From contig CAWCHK010000009.1 of NCBI GenBank assembly GCA_963795385.1, forward strand, positions 1-64,000: DNA of 64,000 bases, written 5' to 3'. Below the pieces are notes generated by a model that was given only the letters and a program-made list of their open reading frames with translations, was not told the DNA's origin and did not search any database. Positions 10,053-19,722 of this stretch are shown in pieces. The number at the start of each line of letters is the position of its first letter. Positions within the stretch are counted from its first letter, which is position 1. The DNA is from CAVURS01 sp963795385 (lineage in GTDB: Bacteria; Actinomycetota; Actinomycetes; Actinomycetales; CAVURS01). The translations under genes were made by a program, and so were the position numbers.

Positions 10053-11123
10053 GTGGCGGGCGGCCCGTCCGACTCGCCGTGGGTGGTCGGAAGGCGTTGC
10101 AGCGTCAGGGTTCCCGCGACCAGCGCCAACCTCGGCCCGGGGTTCGACTCGCTCGGCCTGGCCCTCGGCCTGTACGACGTGGTCGAGGCCGAGGTGCTCG
10201 CCGAAGGCCTCGAGATCACGGTCGACGGTGAGGGCGCCGGACACGTGCCGCTCGACGCCCAGCACCTCGTCGTACACGCTCTGCACGCGGCGGCCGCGGC
10301 GTTCGGTGTGGCGCCCGCCGCCCGGCCTGCGGCTGAGCGCGCACAACGCGATCCCGCACGGCCGCGGGCTCGGCTCGTCGGCCGCGGCGGTCGTGCCGGG
10401 GTCAGCCTCTTCGACCTGTTGGCCCCGGCCGTCGACGGCCCGGCCCGCGACCTGCTGCCGCTGGCGGCCGGCCTCGAGGGTCACCCGGACAACGTCGCCG
10501 CTGCACTGCTCGGCGGCCTGACCATCGCCTGGTGTGAGTCGCCGGACGGTCCGGCCCGGGCGGCGCGGCTTGCAGCCGCACTCCGTCGCTCGAGCCGGTC
10601 GTGCTGGTCCCGGACCACCGGCTGGAGACCCGGCACGCGCGGACCCTGCTGCCCAGCCAGGTGCCGCACGCCGACGCCGCCCGGACCGCCGGGCGGGCGG
10701 CTCTGCTCGTCCACGCGCTGACGGCCGACCCGGCGCTGCTGCTGCCGGCCACCGAGGACTGGCTGCACCAGAGGCCGCGGCCGGCCGCGATGCCCGAGAC
10801 GCTCGCGCTGGTCGACCAGCTGCGGTCGCAGGGCCGGCCGGCGGTCGTCTCCGGCGCGGGCCGGCGTGCTCGTGCTGTGCGTCGGTGCCGCGGACGGTGG
10901 GCTCGGGCCGGAGGCCGGCCCGCTGGTCGAGCGACCGCCCAGCGGCTGGCGGCCATCGCGCCCGGGATCGCGCTTCCAGGGCACGCGCGGCGGCGTACGC
11001 CGCTCGGCCGGGCTGCAGCTCCGGCACGCGAGCTCGCCCCCGTCCGGCTGGCCGGGAACGGGGGCCGAGGGATCGCCGGGCGGATTGTGGGGTCGGGAAG
11101 CCCTGGGGCCCGGACAGTGTTAG
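10053..11123 (+). CDS. thrB: Homoserine kinase (several frameshifts, 3' end uncertain)
   Basis: GHMP-family kinase phosphorylating homoserine. Recognisable pieces in order are VRVPATSANLGPGFDSLGLAL, the ATP-binding PHGRGLGSSAAAVV (split by an indel near 10320), LEGHPDNVAAALLGG, VLVPDHRLETRHARTLLP and GAGPGVLVLCV (split near 10860). At least four indels occur. After VERPPSGWR (about 10950) no frame looks convincingly like a family C-terminus, so the end given is the stop of the frame entered near 10866; the true end may be nearer 11000. GTG 10053 lies 1 nt after the thrC stop. Confidence 0.85.
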
Positions 11124-11126
11124 ATT
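11118..11126 (+). promoter_or_regulatory. Possible extended -10 for rho
   Basis: TGTTAGATT (TGn plus TAGATT) occurs about 225 bp before the rho GTG, at or just past the 3' end of thrB. No convincing -35 at the right spacing. If used, it gives rho a leader of roughly 220 nt (about 11133-11352), in keeping with the long autoregulatory leaders known for rho genes. The leader has no ORF I can support. Confidence 0.3.
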
Positions 11127-11352
11127 GAGGCGCGCACCGCCGGACCAGGAGTCCCGGTGCACCCCCCATGTTCTGGTTAGGGCCAGTCGAGTGAGGCTGG
11201 GTCACAGCCGGTGTCACGGCCGCTTGCACGAGCGAGTCGGCCGTGAGCTCCGGAGAGCATGGAACCACCTGATGCGCCGGCCCCACGGGCCGGCTCGGCA
11301 TCGATGCGGTCGGCGATGGACGCCGGTTCCGCGATGAGGGGGAAGGATCCCC

Positions 11353-13421
11353 GTGACAGACACCACCGAGATCACCGCAGCGCCGTCCGGCGCCGGTGAC
11401 GCAGGCCGCCGTACCGGCAGCCTGTCCGCGCTGCGCCTCCCGCAGCTCCAGGCCATGGCTTCCGAGCTGGGCCTGTCCGGGACGGCCAAGATGCGCAAGA
11501 GCGACCTGGTCGAGGCCATCACGGCCCGCCAGGGGCGGCGGTTCGCCGCGCCGGGCCGGTTCGCCGGCCAAGGCGCCGGACCGCGCCAGCGCGCCGAGAC
11601 CGGGGCAGGCCCCGCGACCGGCGCAGCGACCACAGACCGGGCCGACCGCCCGGAGCGCAAGGCCAGCCGGCCGCCGACCGGGCCGACCGGCCGCGAGCGC
11701 GACCCAGCCCGAGCGTGCCGCGCGGCGCGACCGGACCGACCGCAGCGAGCGTGCCGACCGCAGCGAGCCTGCCGACCGCGCCGAGTCGGCGCGAGCGTCC
11801 GGAGCGCCGAGGGCGGCGAGCGCAGCCGCGCGACGCAACCGCGCCGCGGTGGACACCGACGGTCGACCGGCGGCCAGGCCGGTCGCGACGGTGGCCAGCG
11901 GCGCGAGCCCCGCCAGCGCAACAACCGCCAGCAGGGCGGCCAGCACCAGGGCAACCAGGATCGCCAGGACCGCCAGCAGGGCGGCAACCAAGGGCCAGGG
12001 CAACCGGACCGCCAGCAGGGCGGCAACCAGGGTGGCCAGGGCGGCCAGGACCGCCAGCAGAGCGGCAACCAAGGCAACCAGGTAGCCAGGGCAACCAGAG
12101 CAACCAGGTGGCCCGCGCCGCGACGAGCGGGACGACCTGGACGACGGCAGCCGCCGCGGCCGGCGCAACCGCTACCGCGACCGCAAGCGTCGCGGTGGGT
12201 CGGCGGCCCGGGTGGTCGCGCGACTTGCCCGGCCAGTACGACGAGCCGGAGATCACCGAGGACGACGTCCTGGTGCCCGTCGCCGGCATCCTGGACCTGC
12301 TCGACAACTACGCGTTCGTCCGCACCTCGGGCTACCTGCCCGGGCCCGAACGACGTCTACGTCTCGCTCGGCCAGGTCAAGAAGAACGGCCTGCGCAAGG
12401 GCGACGCCGTCACCGGCGCGGTCAAGGCCCCGGCGCGAGGGTGAGCCGGAGAGCCAGCGGTCCAAGTTCAACGCGCTGGTCCGGCTGGACACCGTCAACG
12501 GCATGACGCCCGGAGCAGGCCAAGGCGCGGGTCGAGTTCAGCAAGCTGACCCCGCTCTACCCGCAGGAGCGGCTGCGGCTGGAGACCGAGCCGGGCATCC
12601 TGACCACCCGGATCATCGACCTGGTCGCGCCGATCGGCAAGGGCCAGCGTGGCCTGATCGTCTCCCCGGCCAAGGCCGGCAAGACGCTGGTGCTGCAGGC
12701 CATCGCCAACTCGATCTCGACGAACAACCCCGAGTGCCACCTGATGGTCGTGCTCGTGGACGAGCGTCCGGAAGAGGTCACCGACATGCAGCGGGCGATC
12801 AAGGGTGAGGTCATCGCCTCGACCTTCGACCGCCCGGCCGACGACCACACCACGGTCGCCGAGCTGGCCATCGAGCGGGCCAAGCGCCTGGTCGAGATGG
12901 GCCACGACGTCGTCGTGCTGCTCGACTCGATCACCCGCCTCGGCCGCGCCTACAACCTGGCGGCTCCGGCCAGCGGCCGGATCCTGTCCGGTGGTGTCGA
13001 CTCCAGCGCGCTCTACCCGCCGAAGCGGTTCTTCGGCGCGGCCCGCAACGTCGAGAACGGCGGCTCGCTGACCATCCTGGCGACGGCCCTGATCGACACC
13101 GGCTCCAAGATGGACGAGGTCATCTTCGAGGAGTTCAAGGGCACCGGAAACATGGAGCTCCGGCTCGACCGGCGGCTCGCCGACAAGCGGCTCTTCCCGG
13201 CCGTGGACGTCAACCCGTCCGGCACCCGGCGCGAGGAGATCCTGCTCGGCCGCGAGGAGCTCGCGGTCAGCTGGAAGCTGCGCCGGGTGCTCACCGCGCT
13301 GGACTCCCAGCAGGCGCTCGAGCTGATGCTCGACCGGCTGCGCAAGACCAGCAGCAACGCCGAGTTCCTGATGCAGGTCCAGAAGACCAGCCCGTCGGTG
13401 CCCGGCCAGCAAGAGGACTGA
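11353..13421 (+). CDS. rho: Transcription termination factor Rho with long N/Q/G-rich insertion (frameshifted)
   Basis: Hexameric RNA-dependent ATPase that terminates transcription. In order: an N-terminal Rho_N helical domain (LPQLQAMASELGLSGTAKM), a long Arg/Asp/Gly then Asn/Gln/Gly-rich low-complexity insertion (roughly codons 60-290), the RNA-binding cold-shock-like domain (DNYAFVRTSGYLPGPNDVYV), and the RecA-like motor with Walker A SPAKAGKT, Walker B VVVLLDSITR and ELRLDR near the R loop. The motor from about 12550 to the stop is one intact frame. Upstream there are six or more indels, most in the repetitive insertion. GTG 11353 follows GGGGGAAGGATCCCC. Long charged insertions are typical of actinobacterial Rho. 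Confidence 0.93.
11924..12110 (+). repeat. Degenerate in-gene tandem repeat encoding N/Q/G-rich segment of Rho
   Basis: Imperfect repeats built on GACCGCCAGCAGGGCGGC and GGCAACCAGG units occur four to five times, encoding DRQQGGNQG-like peptides. This is the low-complexity core of the Rho insertion. Unit numbers vary and indels cluster here, so the true length may be misjudged in this sequence. Confidence 0.7.
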
Positions 13422-13437
13422 CACCCGCCGTACCCAC

Positions 13438-13489
13438 CGATTCGAGCCTGAGATGACCCGTTCACCTGGGTCGCCTCAGGCTCGAATCG
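13438..13489 (+). terminator. Strong hairpin after rho
   Basis: A perfect 15-bp stem CGATTCGAGCCTGAG (13438-13452) pairs with 13475-13489. The inner GACCC/GGGTC adds further pairing. There is no U tract, as is usual in actinobacteria. It begins 17 nt after the rho stop and separates it from rpmE. Confidence 0.75.
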
Positions 13490-13656
13490 CTATGTCGAAA
13501 CGCTGGCTGAGGGAATGCCCGCCGCTGGCGGGCCGTTCCCCCGACGTCCGGTGTGCAGGCTCAGATCTGGCACACTGGTCACCGGTTCCGGTTCACGTCC
13601 GGGCGTCACTCCTGACGCTTGCGGCGACCCGGCGACTGACACCCGAGGAGAAGATC

Positions 13657-13881
13657 GTGAAGAAGGACATCCACCCGGCGTACGTCACCACTGAGGTGAC
13701 CTGCACCTGCGGGGCGACGTTCACCACCCGCAGCACTGCGACGAGCGGCACCATCCACGCCGACGTCTGCAGCCAGTGCCACCCGTTCTACACGGGCAAG
13801 CAGAAGATCCTCGACACCGGTGGCCGCGTGGCCCGGTTCGAGGCGCGGTACGGCAAGAAGGCCGCCGAGGCCGCCAAGTAG
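13657..13881 (+). CDS. rpmE: Ribosomal protein L31, zinc-binding form
   Basis: A 74-residue large-subunit protein. The four zinc ligands are C16, C18, C38 and C41 (TCTCG and VCSQCHPFYTG), marking the zinc-containing C+ paralogue, not the zinc-free form induced under zinc starvation. It ends with the usual basic KK-rich tail. GTG 13657 has a good ribosome-binding site, GAGGAG, 6 nt upstream. It lies between rho and prfA as in most actinobacteria, and is intact. Confidence 0.96.
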   Translation: MKKDIHPAYVTTEVTCTCGATFTTRSTATSGTIHADVCSQCHPFYTGKQKILDTGGRVARFEARYGKKAAEAAK

Positions 13882-13888
13882 CTTCGTC

Positions 13889-13940
13889 AACGGTGCCGGT
13901 GCGGTGCTCCTCCGGGGGCATCCGCGCCGGCACCGTTTTC
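13889..13940 (+). terminator. Intrinsic-type terminator after rpmE
   Basis: AACGGTGCCGG (13889-13899) pairs with CCGGCACCGTT (13927-13937), followed by a short T run TTC. It lies 8 nt after the rpmE stop. Confidence 0.7.
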
Positions 13941-13997
13941 GTGTCTGGCCAGGTCCTGATGGGTCCTGAGTGGGTCGTCAGCGGGAGGTGAGTGGGC

Positions 13998-15075
13998 ATG
14001 TTCGAGGCGGTGGAGACGCTGCTGACCGAGTACGCCGCGGTCGAGGGCCGGCTGGCCGAGCCCGGACGTCCACAGCCGACCCCGGGCGCGGCCAAGCGGC
14101 TGGGCCGTCGCTACTCCGAGCTGACCCCGGTCATCGCGGCGTACCGCGCCTGGCAGGCCGCCGACGGTGACGTGCAGGCGGCCCGTGAGCTGGCCGCCGA
14201 GGACGAGTCGTTCGCGGCCGAGCTGCCCGCGCTCGAGGCCGCGGCCGAGGCGGCCGCCGCCAGGCTGACCCTCCTGCTGGTGCCGCGCGACCCGGACGAC
14301 GACCGCGACGTGATCCTCGAGGTCAAGGCGGGCGAGGGCGGCGAGGAGTCGGCGCTGTTCGCCGGCGACCTGCTGCGGATGTACCTGCGGTACGCCGAGC
14401 GCCGCGGCTGGCGGACCCAGGTCCTGCACAGCGCCCCGAGCGACCTCGGCGGCTACAAGGACGTCGCGGTGTCGATCACGCGCGCCCGGCAACCCCGGTC
14501 CGGGCGAGGGCGTCTGGGCCCGGCTGAAGTACGAGGGCGGCGTCCACCGGGTGCAGCGGGTGCCGGTCACCGAGTCGCAGGGCCGGATCCACACCTCGGC
14601 CGCCGGCGTGCTCGTGACGCCCGAGGTCGACGAGGTCGAGGTCGAGCTCAACCCGGCCGACCTGCGGATCGACGTCTTCCGGTCCTCCGGGCCGGGCGGG
14701 CAGAGCGTCAACACGACCGACTCCGCGGTCCGGATCACCCACCTGCCGACGGGCACCGTCGTCTCCTGCCAGAACGAGAAGTCGCAGCTCCAGAACAAGG
14801 AGCAGGCGATGCGCATCCTGCGGGCCCGGCTGCACGCGATCGCCAAGGAGGAGGCCGAGGCCAGCGCCGCCGCGGCCCGCCGCTCGCAGGTCCGCACGGT
14901 CGACCGCTCGGAGCGGATCCGCACCTACAACTTCCCGGAGAACCGGATCTCCGACCACCGGACCGGCTTCAAGGCCTACAAGCTGGACCAGATCCTCGAG
15001 GGCGACCTGGACGACGTCGTCCAGTCCGCGATCGACGCCGACGAGGCCGCCCAGCTCGCCGCCGTCGCCGACTGA
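13998..15075 (+). CDS. prfA: Peptide chain release factor 1 (one frameshift)
   Basis: Recognises UAA/UAG and triggers peptide release. The product of about 359 residues begins MFEAVETLLTEYAAVEGRLAEP, has the helical domain 1, the anticodon-like PxT tripeptide in domain 2, and the catalytic GGQ in SSGPGGQSVNTTDSAVR. That Gln is the substrate of PrmC encoded next door. An extra base near 14487 (RGNPGPGEG region) shifts frame once. ATG 13998 is preferred to GTG 13992, since GGGAGGTG is spaced 8 nt before it. Confidence 0.95.
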
Positions 15076-15098
15076 GCGATGCCCTCCGGCTCCGACCG

Positions 15099-15160
15099 TG
15101 CTCCCCAGCGCCCGGTGATTCGGGTCGAAATCAGGGTCGATCACCAGGTTTCGGGGAGCA
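15099..15160 (+). terminator. Nested inverted repeat between prfA and prmC
   Basis: TGCTCCCC (15099-15106) pairs with GGGGAGCA (15153-15160). Inside it GGTGAT (15114-15119) pairs with ATCACC (15140-15145). It lies 24 nt after the prfA stop. Terminator or mRNA-processing structure; function inferred from position. Confidence 0.45.
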
Positions 15161-15197
15161 TGGCGGGCTGGGGGGAGCATGAGGTCTTGGTGAGGCG

Positions 15198-16084
15198 GTG
15201 AGTGCCGGGGGCGGCGCGGCTGGCGGAGGCGGGGGTGGCCAGCCCGCGGGCCGATGCCGAGCTGCTCGCGGCGCACGTCCTGCGCATCTCCCGCGGTCCG
15301 AGGTGAGCCCGGCTCGCCCTGGTCGGCGGGCCGTGCCCGACGGCTTCCCGGCGGCGTACGACGACCTGGTGGCCGAGCGAGCCCGGCGGGTGCCGCTGCA
15401 GCACCTGACCGGTACGGGCGCCGTTCCGCGACCTCGAGCTGGCGGTCGGGCCCGGGCGTGTTCGTCCCGCGCCCGGAGACCGAGGACGTCGCCGGCGCGG
15501 CGATCGACCTGGCCCGGCACGGCCACGGCTCGGCCGACGACCGTGCTCGTCGTCGACCTGTGCGCCGGGCTCGGCCGCGATCGCGCTCGCGGTCGCCACC
15601 GAGGTGCCGGGCGCCCGGGTCGTCGCGGTCGAGGTGAGCGAGCAGGCCCGGGCCTGGGCGGCCGCCAACATCGCCGCGATCGCGCCCGGCCGGGTCGACC
15701 TGCGGGCGGGCGACGTCACCAGCCCGGAGGCCGCGAGGGCCTGGCCGACCTGGCCGGCCGGGTCGACGTCGTCGTGAGCAACCCGCCGTACATCCCGCCG
15801 GGGCAGGAGCCGCTCGAGGCCGAGGTGCGCGACCACGACCCCGAGGTCGCGCTGTACGGCGGCGGCCCGGACGGGCTGGCCGTGCCGCGCGCGGTCGTCG
15901 CGCTGGCGGCCGAGCCTGCTGCGCCCGGGCGGCTGGCTGGTGATGGAGCACGCCGACGTCCAGGACCACGGCGTCGCGCAGCTGCTCGCCGCCGCAGCCG
16001 GCTGGACCGACGTCGCGGACCACCGCGACCTGGCCGGCCGCCCGCGCTACGTCACCGCCCAGCGCGATCCGGGCGACCGCGTGA
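15198..16084 (+). CDS. prmC: Release-factor glutamine N5-methyltransferase (heavily frameshifted)
   Basis: Methylates the GGQ glutamine of RF1/RF2 using SAM. Pieces recovered from three frames, in order: AARLAEAGVASPRADAELL (N-terminal helical domain), VPLQHLTG, FVPRPETE, VDLCAGLG (SAM motif I), VVSNPPYIPPGQ (the NPPY catalytic motif), DPEVALYGG and LVMEHADVQ. At least five indels are needed. The start GTG 15198 and the end near 16084 are approximate. It follows prfA, the gene of its substrate, as usual. Confidence 0.85.
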
Positions 16085-16735
16085 CCGGGATACCGGGTCT
16101 ATCGACGATGTCCTGCCGGCGGGCATCGAGGCCGCGGAGGCGTACGGCGACCGGGACGAGCCGCTCTACCCCGCGAGCAGGCGCACATCGCCGGCGCGGC
16201 GGCGCAGCGTCGGGCCGAGTTCGCGACCGGCCGCGCGCTGGCCCGGGCGGCCCTGGCCCGGCTCGGCCGGCCGCCGACCGAGATCGGCGTGGGCCCGCGG
16301 GGCGAGCCGACTCTGGCCGGCCGGGGTCGTCGGCAGCATCACGCACTGCGCGGGCTACCGGGCCGCGGCGGTCGCGCCGTCGACGACCGTCGCGGTCCAT
16401 CGGCATCGACGCCGAGCCCGACCAGGCGCTGCCCGGACGGCGTCCTCGACGTCGTCGCGACCGGCGCGGAGCAGTCGCGCTGCTGGCCGGGCTCGCCGCC
16501 CGGCAGCCGGGCATCGCGTGGGACCGGCTGCTGTTCAGCGCCAAGGAGTCGGCCTACAAGAGCTGGTCCCGATGACGGGGAGTGGCTCGAGTTCGAGCAG
16601 GTCGAGGTGACGTTCGGCCGGCCGACGGAGAGTTCACGGCGCGGGTCAACGGGACCGACGCGCTGCGCGGACGGTGGGCCCGCCGCGCCGGGCTGCTGGT
16701 CACCGCCGTCGTCGCTGCCGACCCCGCGGCGCTAG
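16085..16735 (+). CDS. 4'-phosphopantetheinyl transferase, EntD/Sfp type (frameshifted)
   Basis: Would transfer phosphopantetheine from CoA to carrier-protein serines. The reconstructed product of about 215 residues reads VLPAGIEAAEAYGD at the N-terminus, then FATGRALARAALARLG, GSITHCAGYRAAAVA, the Mg-binding GIDAEPDQALP and the signature WDRLLFSAKESAYKSW. These are the (I/V)GIDxE and (F/W)SxKESxxK motifs of the superfamily; the HC in the third motif is typical of the EntD branch. At least four indels are present, so neither end is firm. No NRPS or PKS gene is near, so it is probably a general activator of carrier proteins. Confidence 0.75.
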   Translation, partial: PGYRVYRRCPAGGHRGRGGVRRPGRAALPREQAHIAGAAAQRRAEFATGRALARAALARLGRPPTEIGVGPRGEPTLAGRGRRQHHALRGLPGRGGRAVDDRRGPSASTPSPTRRCPDGVLDVVATGAEQSRCWPGSPPGSRASRGTGCCSAPRSRPTRAGPDDGEWLEFEQVEVTFGRPTESSRRGSTGPTRCADGGPAAPGCWSPPSSLPTPRR

Positions 16736-16745
16736 GGTCGCCGGC

Positions 16746-17119
16746 ATGCTCGGCGCCAGCCCGCTCTTCGCGTTCGTCCCGACGACCGACCTCGAGCGGG
16801 CCACCGAGTTCTACGACGCAGACCCTCGGGCTCGAGGTGCTCGAGCGCACGCCGTACGCCGTCGTCCTCGATGCCGGCGGCACCACCGTGCGGCTCACCC
16901 TCGTCCAGGAGCTGCAGCCGCAGCCGTTCACCGTCCTGGGCTGGCTGGTCGAGGACATCGACCAGCGTCGCGGCGGCGCTCGCGGCGGCCGGGATCGTCG
17001 CCCTGCGCTACCCGGGCATGGACCAGGACGAGGCCGGCGTGTGGACCGCGCCCGGCGGCTCGCACGTGATGTGGTTCCTGGACCCGGACGGCAACGTGCT
17101 CTCGCTGACCGCCGCCTGA
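16746..17119 (+). CDS. VOC (glyoxalase/bleomycin-resistance) family protein (two frameshifts)
   Basis: A roughly 123-residue single-domain VOC protein: MLGASPLFAFVPTTDLERATEFY, TLGLEVLERTPYAVVLDAGG, then HVMWFLDPDGNVLSLTAA, the last being the typical final strand carrying a metal-ligand position. Indels occur near 16820 and 16970. ATG 16746 sits 7 nt after TAGGGT (16733-16738), so it is probably leaderless. The substrate cannot be told. It is inserted between prmC/PPTase and sua5. Confidence 0.75.
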
Positions 17120-17155
17120 CCCGTCCCGCGCGGCCTGCGTGCGAGGATGCCGGGC

Positions 17156-17825
17156 GTGAGCCGACGCATCGATGTGCGGGACGCTCCCGGCCGTGAGGAC
17201 GGCGTCATGCTGGCCTCCGACGCCGTCCGCCGCGGCGAGGTCATCGTGCTCCCGACGGACACCGTGTACGGCGTGGGCGCGGACGCGTTCGACCGCAACG
17301 CGGTGCGCGACGTGCTGGCGGCCAAGGGCCGAGGGCGCGACATGCCGCCGCCCGTGCTGGTCGCCAGCCCGCGCGTGCTGGACGGCCTGGCCTACGACCT
17401 CCCGGCCTACGCCCGGCGACCTGGTGGACGCGTTCTGGCCCGGCTCGCTGACCCTGGTCTGTCCGTCCCAGCCCTCGCTCGACTGGGACCTCGGGGCGGA
17501 CGGCACCGTCGCCGTACGGATGCCCCTGCACCGGACCGCGCTCGCCCTGCTGGACCGCACCGGACCGCTCGCGGTGACCAGCGCCAACCGGACCGGCGAG
17601 CCGGCCGCCACGACCTGCGACGAGGCCGAGGAGCAGCTGGGCGACGCGGTGTCGATCTATCTCGACGGCGGGCCGTGCCCCGGCAGCCTGGCGTCGACCA
17701 TCGTCGACGTGACGGGGGAGCGGCCGCGGGTGCTGCGGGTCGGCGCGCTGTCGCTGGACCGGCTGCGCACCGTCGTCCCCGACCTGGTCACGCCGGATCC
17801 GACCCGCAGCGGGCCCACCGGGTGA
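17156..17825 (+). CDS. tsaC: L-threonylcarbamoyladenylate synthase (one frameshift)
   Basis: Sua5/YciO/YrdC domain of about 220 residues that makes threonylcarbamoyl-AMP for t6A37 modification of ANN-decoding tRNAs. Motifs: VIVLPTDTVYGVGADAF, KGRGRDMPPPVLV, FWPGSLTLVC, VAVRMPLH, GPLAVTSANRTGEPAAT, DGGPCPGSLASTIVD. It lacks the extra C-terminal Sua5 domain, so it is the TsaC-like short form. One extra C near 17418 shifts frame. GTG 17156 is preferred; ATG 17147 is an alternative three codons up. Its stop overlaps the next start (GTGA). Confidence 0.92.
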
Positions 17826-18956
17826 GGGAGTACCTCTTCGTCCTCGTGATGGCCGCGGCCGTGACCTACGTGGCCACGCCGCTCGTGCGCTGGTTCGCGT
17901 TCAAGGTCGGTGCCCTGAACCCGGTCCGCGAGCGGGACATGCACGCCGAGCCGATGCCCCGCCTCGGCGGCGTCGGGATGTTCTGCGGGTTCGCCGCCGC
18001 GGTGCTGCTGGCCTGGAAGCTGCCGTTCCTGTCCCAGGTGTTCGCCTCCGGGGAGCCGCAGGCGGTGCTGCTCGGCGCGGGCCTGGTCTGCGCGCTCGGG
18101 GTCATCGACGACCTGCGCGGCCTGGACGCCCTGACCAAGCTGGCCGGCCAGCTGCTGGCCGCCGGGCTGATGGCCTACCAGGGCATCCAGCTGCTGTCGC
18201 TGCCGCTCTTCGGCGTGACCGTGCTGCCGACGCCGGTGCTGGTCGGGCTGACCGTGCTGGTCGTGGTCGTCACGATCAACGCGGTCAACTTCGTGGACGG
18301 CCTGGACGGGCTGGCGGCCGGGCATCGTCGGGATCGCCGCGGTCGCGTTCTTCACCTACTCCTACCTGCTCGCCCGGTCCTACGACCCCAACGTCTTCAG
18401 CGCCGCCTCGTTGATCACGGCGGCGCTGATCGGCTGCTGCGCGGGCTTCCTGCCGCACAACTTCAACCCGGCCCGGATCTTCATGGGCGACTCCGGGTCG
18501 ATGCTGCTCGGCCTGCTGCTGGCGGCCGCGACGATCTCGCTCACCGGCAACGTCGACCCGGCCAACGTCCCGCTGCGGCTCGCGTCGTACGTGCCGATCC
18601 TGCTGCCGGTCGCGGTGCTGCTGCTGCCGTCGCTGGACCTGGTGCTGGCGGTCATCCGGCGGACCCGGGCGGGGCAGAAGTGGAGCCAGCCGGACACCGG
18701 CCACCTGCACCACCGGCTGCTCGCCATCGGGCACAGCCACGCCCACGCGGTCCTGATCATGTACCTGTGGACGGCCGTCCTGACCTTCGGCGCGGCGTCG
18801 TTCGCGTTCGTCCCGGCGCGCACCGCGGCCGCCGTGATCGCCGGGGCGGCGGTGGTCGCGGCCGTGCTCACGGTGGGGCTGCCGCGGCTGCAGCGGCGGG
18901 CCGCCAGTCGCCGGGCGCGGAGTAAAGGTGGAGTAACGCCGCCCGAGCGCTTGTGA
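17822..18956 (+). CDS. wecA: Undecaprenyl-phosphate sugar-1-phosphate transferase, WecA/Rfe/MraY family (one frameshift)
   Basis: Polytopic membrane enzyme of about 378 residues with roughly 10-11 helices. Characteristic cytosolic motifs: PMPRLGGVGMF, the acidic VIDDLRGL, NAVNFVDGLDGLAAG, the nucleophile-region PARIFMGDSGSMLLG, and the His-rich DTGHLHHRLLAIGHSHAHAV. It moves a GlcNAc-1-P type sugar from UDP-sugar to decaprenyl/undecaprenyl phosphate, starting arabinogalactan- or teichoic-acid-like polymers. An extra G near 18320 shifts frame. GTG 17822 overlaps the upstream stop by 4 nt, implying coupling. The gene ends inside a CRP-type palindrome. Confidence 0.9.
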
Positions 18957-18971
18957 TAGCGTTCACAAGCG
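18948..18971. promoter_or_regulatory. CRP/GlxR-type operator upstream of the atp operon
   Basis: CGCTTGTGA (18948-18956), a 6-nt spacer TAGCGT, then TCACAAGCG (18963-18971) is a perfect 9-bp inverted repeat. Its core TGTGA-N6-TCACA is exactly the consensus of CRP-family cAMP receptors, including actinobacterial GlxR/Crp. It contains the wecA stop and lies about 180 bp before the candidate atp promoter. The same sequence could also fold as a terminator hairpin. Confidence 0.65.
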
Positions 18972-19129
18972 AGGAGGAACGGTGGTCATAGCACCGGGAA
19001 AACCTCGGCAAACTGCCCGGATCACAGCCGATTTCGCGGGAGGCGCCATGAGCAACCAGGCGATCTGCCGTGGTGGCTCGGTGGGGCCGGGCACGCGGTT
19101 CGGGCGGGTGTCCAGGGGCCGGTACGCTC

Positions 19130-19158
19130 TTGACGCTTCCCAGCCTTACCGCTGGGAT
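19130..19158 (+). promoter_or_regulatory. Candidate atp operon promoter
   Basis: TTGACG (19130-19135) is followed after 17 nt by TGGGAT (19153-19158), about 95 bp before the atpI start. The -35 is good and the -10 is weak. The 296-bp gap 18957-19252 otherwise holds the CRP-type site and no supported ORF. Confidence 0.35.
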
Positions 19159-19252
19159 CGTCACGGCGTGTGGCCACTCGGTTCGGCCACTGGCTGCGGA
19201 GCACCGCACCAGCGATGGGACCAACGACGTGACCACCGAGAGGAGCGAGTCC

Positions 19253-19722
19253 TTGTCGGAGCTACCTGCCCAGCAGGGACCAGCGCCACAGGCGGTCGGC
19301 GACGGCGAGCTGCCACGCCCCCGGGCCGCCCGCCCACCCTGCGCGACTCGGTCGCGGGCCAGCGCCGGATCGTCCAGGTCGGCGCGCTCGTCGTGCTCGC
19401 CGCCCTGGTCGGTCGGCGCTGCGGTCTCGGCGAGCCGGCCATCGGCGCGTTCTTCGCCGCCGGCGTGGTCCTGGCCATCGTCAACGCCGTCCTCACCGAG
19501 CATTCGATGGCCCGGATGGTCGCCAGCGGGGAGCTGCTGAGCAAGAAGCAGTTCGCGGCGAGCTCCATGATGCGACTTGGCGCGGTGTCCCTCGTAGGCT
19601 TCGGGCTCGTCGTCCTGTTCTGGCCGCACGGCGTCGCGGTGCTGTTCGGCCTGGCCGTCTTCCAGTTCGCCACCCTGGTGCTGCAAGGCATCCCGTTGCT
19701 GAAGGAGCTGCACAAGGTATGA
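19253..19722 (+). CDS. atpI: ATP synthase protein I (frameshifted)
   Basis: Membrane assembly helper for the c-ring, first gene of the operon. The C-terminal two-thirds reads VAGQRRIVQVGALVVLAALVG, AIGAFFAAGVVLAIVNAVL, MMRLGAVSLVGFGLVVLFW and VAVLFGLAVFQFATLVLQG, four hydrophobic segments as expected, ending LLKELHKV. TTG 19253 with GAGAGGAG 8 nt before it is the preferred start; GTG 19229 is an alternative. One or more indels occur near 19310-19430. Its end overlaps atpB ATG 19719 by 4 nt. Confidence 0.75.

Noticed and set aside
11924..12110. CRISPR-like direct repeats
   Set aside because: The units are in frame inside rho, vary in length and have no unique spacers.
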